From contig DASUBV010000383.1 of assembly GCA_035763085.1 (NCBI GenBank), positions 1 to 18,561 of the forward strand: DNA of 18,561 nucleotides, in the 5' to 3' direction. The notes beneath the pieces were generated by a model. The model saw only the letters and a list, made by a program, of their open reading frames with translations. It searched no databases and was not told where the DNA came from. This document shows positions 7,385 through 14,089 of this stretch, in pieces. Both the position numbers and the translations under genes were made by a program. Positions within the stretch are counted from its first letter, which is position 1; each line of letters begins with the position of its first letter. The stretch comes from DASUBV01 sp035763085. Lineage in GTDB: Bacteria > Actinomycetota > Actinomycetes > Streptosporangiales > Streptosporangiaceae.

Positions 7385-9334
7385 ATGACGCTCCCGCCCG
7401 GTATCCCCGTCAATGAGCTCGATCCCGGCATCCGCCCGCAGGACGACCTGTTCCGGCACGTCAACGGCCGGTGGCTGGCGCGGACCGAGATCCCCGCCGA
7501 CCGGGCGCGCGACGGCGCGTTCCGGATCCTGGCCGAAGACGCTGAGAACGCGGTGCGCGAGATCGTCGAAGAGGCCGCGGCGGCGCCGGCAGGCAGCGAG
7601 GAGCGGAAGTTCGGCGACCTGTATGCCAGTTTCATGGACGCGGACCGGGCCGAGCAGCTCGGCGCGCAGCCCATCAGCCAGACGCTCGCGGCGGCCCGGT
7701 CCGTCGGCTCCATTCCGGAGTTGCTGGCGATGCTCGGGCGGCTGGAGGCATCGGGAATCGGGGGCCTGTACCGGCTGTCTGCTGACACTGACCCGGGCAA
7801 CCCGGAGCGTTACCTGGTGTTCTTCGAGCAGGCCGTTATCTCGCTGCCGGACGAGAGCTACTACCGCGAGGACCGGTTCGCTCGCGTCCGGGACGCCTTC
7901 GCTGATCATGTGCAGCGGATGCTCGAGCTGGCGGGGCTGCCGGATGCCGGCCAGGCAGCCAGGCGAGTGCTCGCGCTGGAGACGGCGGTAGCCGGGCACC
8001 ACTGGGACAAGGTCGCCAGCCGCGACCGCGAGAAGACCTACAACCTGTTCGCCTGGACCGATGCGCTGTCCGCGGGGCCGGATCTGCGCGGGTGGCTCGC
8101 GGCCCTGGACCCGCCCGCTGGCGCCTTCGACGAGATCGTGCTCCGCCAGCCGAGCTTCAGCGCCGGGCTGGCCGCGCTGCTCACCGACGAGCACCTTCCG
8201 GCCTGGCGGGACTGGCTGTGCTGGCAGGTGATCCACAGCGCTGCCGGGTACCTGTCCGAGGCGTTCGTCCAGGAGAATTTCGACTTTTACGGCCGCATCC
8301 TGAGCGGCACTCCCCAGCTGCGTGAGCGCTGGAAGCGGGGTGTCTCGCTGGTCGAGCGGGCGATGGGGGAAGCCGTCGGCCGCGCCTACGTCGGCCGGCA
8401 CTTCCCGCCCGGCGCCAGGGAGCGGATGGATGTCCTGGTGGCCAACCTCCTTGAGGCCTACCGCCAGAGCATCGAGAAGCTGGACTGGATGGGGCCAGAC
8501 ACCCGCCGGCGGGCCCTGGACAAGCTGGCGAAGTTCACGCCGAAGATCGGCTACCCGGTGCGCTGGCGGGACTACTCCAGCCTGGAGATCGACCCGGCGG
8601 ATCTGATGGCCAGCGTGCGGGCCGCGCACGCTTTCGAGTTTCACCGTCAGCTGAACAAGATCGGCAAGCCGGTCGACCGCGATGAGTGGCTGATGACCCC
8701 GCAGACGGTCAACGCCTACTACAACCCGGGCATGAACGAGATCGTGTTCCCGGCTGCGATCTTGCAGGATCCGTTCTTCGATCCCGGCCGCGACGACGCG
8801 GCTAACTACGGGGCGATCGGCGCGGCCATCGGCCACGAGATCGGCCACGGCTTCGACGACCAGGGGTCCAAGTACGACGGTGACGGCAGGCTCAGCAACT
8901 GGTGGAGTGCAGCGGACCGGCAGGCGTTCGAGGCCCGGACCAGGTCGCTGATCGAGCAGTACAGCGCCCTGGCGCCGAGGCAGGCTCCTGGCCAGCATGT
9001 AAACGGGGCACTGACGATCGGGGAGAACATCGGGGACCTCGGCGGCCTCGGCATCGCCTGGAAGGCCTATGTGGTGTCGCTGCAGGGCGCAGCGGCGCCG
9101 GTCATTGACGGCCTGACGGGCGCCCAGCGCTTCTTCATGTCGTGGGCGCGTGTCTGGCGGGAGAAGTCCCGCGACGAGGAAGTCATCCGGCTGCTCGCCA
9201 TCGACCCGCATTCCCCCGGCGAGTTCCGCTGCAACCAGATCGTGCGGAACCTCGACGAGTTCCACGACGCGTTTGATGTCAGCGCTACCGACGAGCTGTG
9301 GCTCGAGCCCGGATCGCGGGTCCGCATCTGGTAG
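7385..9334 (+). CDS. M13 family zinc endopeptidase (neprilysin/PepO-like)
   Basis: This 649-residue metalloendopeptidase would cleave small peptides. It starts MTLPPGIPVNELDPGIRPQD and lacks a signal peptide or membrane anchor, so it should be cytosolic, like other bacterial PepO proteins. NAYYNPGMNEIVFPA precedes the zinc motif HEIGH (His484, Glu485, His488). The third ligand is Glu547 in GENIGDLGG, 62 residues after Glu485, the same spacing as in human neprilysin (Glu584 to Glu646). The C-terminus EPGSRVRIW matches the conserved family ending. The start is chosen from the TACCCT box 7 nt upstream (leaderless) and because the MxLPPGI.. N-terminus leads straight into the M13_N domain. An upstream in-frame extension would overlap the Tricorn gene. 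It is divergent from Tricorn, and joint peptide catabolism is inferred. Confidence 0.95.
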   Translation: MTLPPGIPVNELDPGIRPQDDLFRHVNGRWLARTEIPADRARDGAFRILAEDAENAVREIVEEAAAAPAGSEERKFGDLYASFMDADRAEQLGAQPISQTLAAARSVGSIPELLAMLGRLEASGIGGLYRLSADTDPGNPERYLVFFEQAVISLPDESYYREDRFARVRDAFADHVQRMLELAGLPDAGQAARRVLALETAVAGHHWDKVASRDREKTYNLFAWTDALSAGPDLRGWLAALDPPAGAFDEIVLRQPSFSAGLAALLTDEHLPAWRDWLCWQVIHSAAGYLSEAFVQENFDFYGRILSGTPQLRERWKRGVSLVERAMGEAVGRAYVGRHFPPGARERMDVLVANLLEAYRQSIEKLDWMGPDTRRRALDKLAKFTPKIGYPVRWRDYSSLEIDPADLMASVRAAHAFEFHRQLNKIGKPVDRDEWLMTPQTVNAYYNPGMNEIVFPAAILQDPFFDPGRDDAANYGAIGAAIGHEIGHGFDDQGSKYDGDGRLSNWWSAADRQAFEARTRSLIEQYSALAPRQAPGQHVNGALTIGENIGDLGGLGIAWKAYVVSLQGAAAPVIDGLTGAQRFFMSWARVWREKSRDEEVIRLLAIDPHSPGEFRCNQIVRNLDEFHDAFDVSATDELWLEPGSRVRIW

Positions 9335-9365
9335 CCAGCGGCCCGGCTGCCCGCCGGGCGCGGGA

Positions 9366-9409
9366 GCCGCGGGACCCGCCGCCGGCTGCGGGAGCCAGCC
9401 GCCCGCGGC
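9366..9409. terminator. Compound GC hairpin between convergent genes
   Basis: GCCGCGGG (9366-9373) pairs with CCCGCGGC (9402-9409). Inside it CGGCT (9383-9387) pairs with AGCCG (9397-9401), giving a nested stem. It sits in the 96-nt gap between the convergent M13 gene and the unknown gene at 9431, and has no T-run. A bidirectional terminator of the GC-rich actinobacterial type is plausible. The whole gap is extremely GC-rich, so chance pairing cannot be excluded. Confidence 0.4.
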
Positions 9410-9430
9410 CCGGCGGCCGGCCCGGCCAGG

Positions 9431-10741
9431 TCAGGCCGGCGGCCCGGCCGGCTTGCGGTGCATCTGGTAGTGCAGGACGAGGAAGGGCAGCCCGAAGACT
9501 GAGAATGCGTGCTCGGCGCGCAGCTGGCCGTCCCGGACGTAGACGTCGAGGTGCTCGGCGAAGCCGCGGACGGCCAGCACGGTGAGGTCGGCGCTGTCCG
9601 GGTCGATGTAGGCGAGGTAGTGACCGGGCTGGGCAAGGTCGCTCTCGCTGGTGAGGATCAGGCCGCCGCCGGGGCGGCCGCGCGGCAGCAGCGTCGCGGT
9701 GAAGCTGGCATGCGGCAGCGGGAAGCCGACGCTCACGTAGCCGCGGCCGCCGTGCCGGTAGGTGGTGTAGATGCCGACGTAGATCGGGTCGCCGGTGTCG
9801 GCGAAGGACCGGATCCAGCCGCGGACGGCCACGACATTCTCGCCGGGAGCGGTGATGGTGTCGATCCGGCTCTGGATGCCGCGCTGGGTCTCCCGCTGGT
9901 TCATCGGCACGTTGGCCTGGCCGAGGGGCCGCGCGACCATCGTCCGGTAGAGCAGGTAGCCGGGGCGCACCCAGGTCCGCCACTGCGGCACGATGTCGAG
10001 CGAGAACCGGGTGGTGTGCTCGTAGAACTCCCGCACAAGCGGGTCGATGCCGGCCGGGTCGAAGTCCGGGCCGGCCAGCTCGTCCACCGAGGCGACGATG
10101 CCGACGTCGGGGGCGGCGGCTTCGTAGCGGCCGCCGAGCACCTCGGCGAGCGCGCGGACGTAGCCCGTGCCGACATACCGGGACCGGGATTCCCGCGGCA
10201 CGACGAACGGCAGGTCCTCCGCCCGGACCTGCTCGGCGAGCAGGCTGACCTGCGCCTCCCGGAATACCAGCGCCGAGGTGACCCGGTAGGCCAGCATCGT
10301 GACGCTGGCCACCACCGGGACCGGCACCTGGCGCGGGCTCGCCGCAGCTGCCAGCAACCGGCCGGACGCGGCTCCCAGCAGGGGTCCGAGCAGCACCTTC
10401 TGCGGGCGGACGCCCAGCAGGCCGCCGAGCGCGCCGGTCGCCGTGCCCACGGTCACCGGACCGGCGCCGGCCACCCGGCCGGCGACCCAGCCGAGCGGTG
10501 CCACGAGCGCGGCGCTGGCCGCGATCCGCTGCCAGAGTGCCGGGATCTCGCCGGGCCGCTGCCGCGCCCGGGCTACTGCCTCGCCGGCGGCCAGTGCGGC
10601 CGCGCCGGCCGCCGCGCCGGACGCCGCGGCGCGGGTGCCCCGGTGGCCGGCCAGGGCCGCCCCGGCCACGCCGCCGATGATGGCGGCGAACAGGACGGAG
10701 CCTTTCCGCTGCGGCGCGGCCCGCCGCTCGGCTGCTGCCAT
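9431..10741 (-). CDS. Unrecognised protein with Gly/Ala-rich membrane-like N-terminus
   Basis: I do not recognise this family. The protein is about 436 residues. Residues 15-160 are rich in small residues with glycine-zipper-like spacing (AAIIGGVAGAALAG, ATGALGGLLG), suggesting packed membrane helices. The rest is soluble-looking and aromatic-rich: EFYEHTTRFSLD, PQWRTWVRPGYLL, SFADTGDPIYVGIYTTY and FGLPFLVLHYQMHRK. A GTG at 10747 is also possible, but ATG at 10741 is preferred because TAGGTT ends 6 nt before it (leaderless pattern) and no Shine-Dalgarno serves either codon. It is divergent from a lipoprotein gene. A cell-envelope role is only a guess from composition. The reading frame is credible: it is long, it has structured composition, and the competing frames on both strands look like arginine- and proline-rich shadows. 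Confidence 0.75.
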   Translation of the reverse strand: MAAAERRAAPQRKGSVLFAAIIGGVAGAALAGHRGTRAAASGAAAGAAALAAGEAVARARQRPGEIPALWQRIAASAALVAPLGWVAGRVAGAGPVTVGTATGALGGLLGVRPQKVLLGPLLGAASGRLLAAAASPRQVPVPVVASVTMLAYRVTSALVFREAQVSLLAEQVRAEDLPFVVPRESRSRYVGTGYVRALAEVLGGRYEAAAPDVGIVASVDELAGPDFDPAGIDPLVREFYEHTTRFSLDIVPQWRTWVRPGYLLYRTMVARPLGQANVPMNQRETQRGIQSRIDTITAPGENVVAVRGWIRSFADTGDPIYVGIYTTYRHGGRGYVSVGFPLPHASFTATLLPRGRPGGGLILTSESDLAQPGHYLAYIDPDSADLTVLAVRGFAEHLDVYVRDGQLRAEHAFSVFGLPFLVLHYQMHRKPAGPPA

Positions 10742-10747
10742 CGTCAC

Positions 10748-10753
10748 AACCTA
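10748..10753 (-). promoter_or_regulatory. Leaderless-type -10 box of the unknown gene
   Basis: TAGGTT on the minus strand is followed by 6 nt (GTGACG) and the ATG at 10741. This would give a leaderless mRNA and exclude the GTG at 10747 as start. No clear -35 box is seen. Confidence 0.4.
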
Positions 10754-10867
10754 CCGACTGCCGGCTGCCCGGCCGCGCGCATTTCCGCTCAGCTCCCGCA
10801 TAACGGTCAGCGCTGCGCAGAGCCCGCCACCCCGTGCCCCGCGCCACCAGGCGGACGGCGGACGGCC

Positions 10868-10880
10868 CTATCGTCGATAG
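10868..10880. promoter_or_regulatory. Perfect 6-1-6 palindrome in a divergent promoter region
   Basis: CTATCG-T-CGATAG lies in the 225-nt gap between the unknown gene (minus) and the lipoprotein gene (plus), about 87 nt before the lipoprotein start. TATCGT within it could be a -10 box, in which case a bound protein would block the lipoprotein promoter. No regulator gene is adjacent, so the binding protein is unknown. Confidence 0.35.
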
Positions 10881-10914
10881 CAGGGTCACCTGTCAGCGCC
10901 CGGCACGGAAATGG

Positions 10915-10926
10915 CGCTGGCCAGCG
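10915..10926. repeat. 12-bp perfect palindrome in the lipoprotein leader
   Basis: CGCTGGCCAGCG ends 40 nt before the lipoprotein ATG. With no loop it is more likely a protein site than an RNA hairpin. It is GC-rich and could be chance. Confidence 0.25.
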
Positions 10927-10966
10927 AGCGAAGGAGCAGGCAGGCAGGCTGATTGGGGGGAAGGAC

Positions 10967-11512
10967 ATGATCACGCCATCGGACAGGCGCCGCACACGCA
11001 ACCGCCGCAGGCGGCCCTTGCTGGCGGTTCCGGCCGCCGCCGCGGGCCTGCTGGCGCTGGCGGCGGCGTGCGGCTCACCCGGCAACTCAGCCAGCAGCCC
11101 GGCCAGCAGCTCGCCGGCCGTCAGCGGCACGGCCGCCGCAGCGGCGAAGGCGGTGGGCCTGAAGACGGCGAAGGTTGCCGGAACGACGGTCCTGACCAGC
11201 GCTAAGGGCTTCACGCTCTACACGTTCGCGCCCGACACGGCCACCAGCTCAGCCTGCAATGGCGGGTGCGCGGCGAGCTGGCCGCCGCAGCAGGCGCCCG
11301 CGACCGTCAAGAGCCCGTACTCCAAGATCAAGCGATCGGACGGGTCTCAGCAGCTCGCCTTCCGCGGGCACCCGCTGTATACCTACACCGGCGACTCGGC
11401 CCCCGGCCAGGCCAATGGCAACGGCATTACCGCGTTCGGCGGACTGTGGCACGAGGCCACCGCGTCCGGCGCCCCGGCGCCAGGCAGCACGTCGCCGGGC
11501 GGCGGGTACTGA
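10967..11512 (+). CDS. Secreted lipoprotein with two Lipoprotein_15 repeats (COG4315-like)
   Basis: This 181-residue protein has an Arg-rich N-terminus, a hydrophobic signal segment (about 17-34) and a lipid-attachable Cys35 (LALAAACGS, an imperfect lipobox). A Ser/Ala-rich linker follows. Two copies of the 'secreted repeat' come next: GFTLYTFAPD...CNGGCAASWPP (81-107) and HPLYTYTGD...GITAFGGLWH (about 135-162). Proteins of this type are surface lipoproteins of poorly defined role; some are linked to redox or envelope functions. The start is fixed by GGGGGGAAGGAC before the ATG. A much longer in-frame frame reaching back through the divergent gene is a shadow. The gene converges with the DUF899 gene 13 nt away. 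Confidence 0.88.
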   Translation: MITPSDRRRTRNRRRRPLLAVPAAAAGLLALAAACGSPGNSASSPASSSPAVSGTAAAAAKAVGLKTAKVAGTTVLTSAKGFTLYTFAPDTATSSACNGGCAASWPPQQAPATVKSPYSKIKRSDGSQQLAFRGHPLYTYTGDSAPGQANGNGITAFGGLWHEATASGAPAPGSTSPGGGY

Positions 11513-11525
11513 CGGTGCCTGCGGC

Positions 11526-12212
11526 TCAGGCGTCCGCGCCGTAGTGCGCCGCGATGTCCTGCGAGCCAGACCACCGGCTGTAGGTGGGGGACTGCGGCCA
11601 GCCCTCGGGGGAGTCCTGCCATTCCTCCTGCCGTCCGTAGGGCAGCAGGTCGATCAGTGCGAAGCTGTGGCTGAGCTGCTCGGTGCCGCGGCCGCTGGTG
11701 TGCCAGGTGCGGTAGACGGTGTCGCCGTCGCGCAGGAACACGTTCACGGCGAAGCCGCCGCCAGGCGGCGCGCCCACGTCGCTGCCGAAGTTGCTGCCGG
11801 CCGTGGAGTACCAGCTCATCTTGTTCCCGACGCGCTTCTTGTAGGCCAGCGCCTCGCCGATCGGGCCCTGGGTGACGATGACAAACCGGGCGTCGTAGCT
11901 GTCCAGGAACTCCAGCCGGGTGTACTGCGAGGTGAACCCGGTGCAGCCCGGGCACTGCCACTGCTCGCCGGGGAACCACATGTGGTTGTAGACGATCAGC
12001 TGTGACCTGCCGCCGAAGACATCCGCCAGCCGGACCGGTCCCTCCTCACCCTCCAGGGTGTAGTCGGGCATCTTGACCATCGGCATCCGGCGTCGCTGAG
12101 CGGCGATCGCGTCGAGTTCTCGGGTTGCGGCCTTCTCGCGGGCGCGCAGGTCATCGAGCTGGCTCTGCCAGGTTCCGGCGTCGACGACAGGTGGAAGTGC
12201 GTGGGCGGCCAT
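11526..12212 (-). CDS. DUF899 family thioredoxin-like protein
   Basis: This 228-residue cytoplasmic protein matches the DUF899 pattern: an N-terminal helical segment (WQSQLDDLRAREKAATRELD), then MPMVKMPDYTLEG and a strand-rich thioredoxin-like core. MWFPGEQWQCPGCTGF holds a Cys87-Pro-Gly-Cys90 pair in the position of a thioredoxin active site. The end, EWQDSPEGWPQSPTYSRW, is also typical of the family. The molecular function is not established; a thiol-redox role is inferred from the CxxC and the fold. TGGAGGAGAGCC before the ATG gives a strong ribosome-binding site. Confidence 0.88.
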   Translation of the reverse strand: MAAHALPPVVDAGTWQSQLDDLRAREKAATRELDAIAAQRRRMPMVKMPDYTLEGEEGPVRLADVFGGRSQLIVYNHMWFPGEQWQCPGCTGFTSQYTRLEFLDSYDARFVIVTQGPIGEALAYKKRVGNKMSWYSTAGSNFGSDVGAPPGGGFAVNVFLRDGDTVYRTWHTSGRGTEQLSHSFALIDLLPYGRQEEWQDSPEGWPQSPTYSRWSGSQDIAAHYGADA

Positions 12213-12701
12213 GGCTCTCCTCCAGGATCATGCTGGCACCTTGCGGTCTGCAGGTAGTGACGATGCCCGGCAGGCGATGTCATCGGTGCCAGCGCAGGGC
12301 GCCACCGCGCGTGGCCGGGCTGCGCTGGCACGCCGGGCGGCGGCGTCACCGGATAGAGCCGTGCCCGGCCCGGGCAGGAGGTCAGGGTGGACCCGGCACA
12401 AAACTCGGGATCGGACCGGATCGCATCATCAACTCACGCCGCGCGGACGCGGTGACCGCCGGGCGCGGACGATGAACGGACTCTGCCGAGGTGAGCCGGG
12501 CCGTGACATATCCCGGTGAGTCCTGCTCTGGGACATAAATGGCGCTAAGAAAGCAGAAGAGTCTCAGAAGAGATTTGTGCTGACACCTTCCGCGACCGCC
12601 CGTGAACCGGCATGATCCCGGAGAGAGCGGACCAGGGGCGGGGTCCGGGCGGGCCCGGCAACGTTCCACCGGTCCGGAGTTCCCGAGACGAAGGGGTCCG
12701 G
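12213..12701. other. 489-nt non-coding region between divergent DUF899 and S53 genes
   Basis: No convincing gene is present; short frames here lack ribosome-binding sites. Three kinds of structure are visible. GCTGGCACC (12232-12240) and GGTGCCAGC (12285-12293) are perfect 9-nt inverted arms 44 nt apart, just upstream of the DUF899 start. TGCCCGG-C-CCGGGCA (12362-12376) is a perfect 7-1-7 palindrome. An AT-richer patch at about 12530-12580 contains AGAAGAG twice (12555-12561 and 12566-12572), 11 nt apart, with ATAAAT at 12535-12540 as a possible -10 box for the S53 transcript. The region is probably regulatory for both genes. Confidence 0.45.
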
Positions 12702-14060
12702 ATGAGACCAGGTCGGATTGCGATATCTCTGGGGTCAGCGGTCGCGCTGGCGGGCCTGGTGGCCCTTCCCATGACCGCGGCCGGCACGGCCGTCGCCGGC
12801 CAGCACGTGGCGAGTCACGCCAGCAGCGCGCACCGCATGACGCCGGCCATGGCGACTCCGCTGGCCTATAAGTACGCCGGGCAGGCGAAGGGCCCGGGGG
12901 CCGCCACGTTCAACTGCCAGCAGCCCACTGCTGCCGTGCAGTGCTACACGCCGCAGGAGATCGCCGCTGCCTACGACGTGCCGAGCAAGCTCACCGGCGC
13001 CGGGCAGACCATCGTCATCATCGACGCCTTCGGTGACCCGACGGTCAGCCAGGACCTGCAGGTCTTCGATTCCGAGTTCGGGCTGCCGGATGCGAGGCTG
13101 CACGTCATCTACCCCGACGGGCAGCCGGCCTTCGACACGGCGAACGCCGACATGGTCAACTGGAGCGGCGAGATCGCCCTGGACGTGGAGTCGGCGCACG
13201 CGATCGCGCCCGCCGCGCGCATTGACCTCGTCGTGGCCAAGAGCGACCAGGACTCCGACATCGAGTCCGCCGAGGAGTACGTGGTCAACCACAACCTCGG
13301 GTCGGTCCTGTCACAGAGCTACGGCGAGGCCGAGAGCTGCGAGGAGCCGGCCATCGAGAAGGCCGAGCACCGCGCATACGCCAAGGCCGTCCGCAAGCGG
13401 ATGAGCGTCTTCGCGTCGTCCGGCGATGACGGCGCTGCCCAGCCCTCCTGCGACGGCACCAGCTTCATCAAGGCCGTCTCCACGCCTGCGTCCGACCCGC
13501 TGGTCACCGCCGTGGGCGGCACCCACCTGGATGCGACCCAGACCTCCGGGGCCTACGTGTCGGAGAGCGCGTGGAACGACGAGTTCGGCTCGAGCGGCGG
13601 CGGCCTCTCCGCCCTGTACAGCCGGCCGTTCTACCAGTCCGGCCAGGCCACGCACGGGGCGCGGGGCGTGCCGGACGTCTCGTTCAGCGGTGACGTCAAT
13701 GGCGGGCTGCTGATCGCCTGGTCGCAGGGCGACCCGGCCAACCTCGGCGACATCTTCATCTTCGGCGGCACGAGCGCCGGCTCGCCGCAGTGGGCCGCGA
13801 TCACCGCGCTGGCCGACCAGGCCGCGCACCACCGCCTGGGCTTCCTGAACACGCAGCTGTACGCGATCGCGGCGACCCCGCTGCGCTCGTACGCATTCCA
13901 CGACATCACGACCGGGAACAACACCGTCACCGTGCCGGACGCCAACGGCAACCCGCTGACCATCAGCGGGTTCGACGCCGGGAAGGGCTGGGACGCGGTC
14001 ACGGGCATCGGCTCGCCTGATGTTGCGCACCTGATCAAGCTGCTCGCGCAGCGGCAGTGA
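12702..14060 (+). CDS. Secreted S53 family peptidase (sedolisin)
   Basis: This 452-residue acid-acting serine-carboxyl peptidase is exported by a Sec-type signal peptide (residues 1-32, likely cleaved after AVA). The catalytic set is visible: SGEIALDVE with Glu157 and Asp161, SSGDDG with the oxyanion Asp242, and GGTSAGSPQWAA with Ser358. Spacing is close to sedolisin (Glu80, Asp84, Asp170, Ser287). GKGWDAVTGIGSPD near the C-terminus matches the usual calcium-site region. Four cysteines, two near the mature N-terminus (72 and 81), suggest disulfides. Only about 65 residues separate the signal peptide from the first catalytic-domain strand, so the roughly 150-200-residue propeptide of most S53 enzymes is missing. 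The ATG at 12702 is chosen for AAGGGG 6 nt upstream and the signal peptide that follows; the frame is open back to 12612 but has no signal there. Confidence 0.93.
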   Translation: MRPGRIAISLGSAVALAGLVALPMTAAGTAVAGQHVASHASSAHRMTPAMATPLAYKYAGQAKGPGAATFNCQQPTAAVQCYTPQEIAAAYDVPSKLTGAGQTIVIIDAFGDPTVSQDLQVFDSEFGLPDARLHVIYPDGQPAFDTANADMVNWSGEIALDVESAHAIAPAARIDLVVAKSDQDSDIESAEEYVVNHNLGSVLSQSYGEAESCEEPAIEKAEHRAYAKAVRKRMSVFASSGDDGAAQPSCDGTSFIKAVSTPASDPLVTAVGGTHLDATQTSGAYVSESAWNDEFGSSGGGLSALYSRPFYQSGQATHGARGVPDVSFSGDVNGGLLIAWSQGDPANLGDIFIFGGTSAGSPQWAAITALADQAAHHRLGFLNTQLYAIAATPLRSYAFHDITTGNNTVTVPDANGNPLTISGFDAGKGWDAVTGIGSPDVAHLIKLLAQRQ

Positions 14061-14089
14061 CACGTCGTGCGCCCGCCTGCCGCGATGAC

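Noticed and set aside
5059..7416. 785-codon open frame on the + strand opposite the Tricorn gene
   Set aside because: It is Arg/Pro/Gly/His-rich with no domain pattern, no ribosome-binding site and complete overlap with the well-supported Tricorn gene. It is a codon-bias shadow typical of high-GC DNA.
7294..7800. 169-codon upstream extension of Tricorn
   Set aside because: It reads antisense through the start of the M13 gene and has no domain. The GTG at 7293 begins the recognisable propeller sequence.
7376..9265. 629-codon open frame on the - strand opposite the M13 gene
   Set aside because: It overlaps a gene with an intact zinc site and family C-terminus. Its composition is that of an antisense shadow.
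9285..10889. 534-codon open frame on the - strand overlapping the unknown gene in another frame
   Set aside because: It is extremely Arg-rich and low in complexity, whereas the 9431-10741 frame has balanced composition and a plausible start.
9509..10966. N-terminal extension of the lipoprotein frame
   Set aside because: The extension runs antisense through the divergent gene. The ATG at 10967 has a strong ribosome-binding site and begins a lipoprotein signal.
12612..12701. Upstream ATG for the sedolisin
   Set aside because: The extra 30 residues would bury the signal peptide; ATG 12702 has AAGGGG at proper distance.
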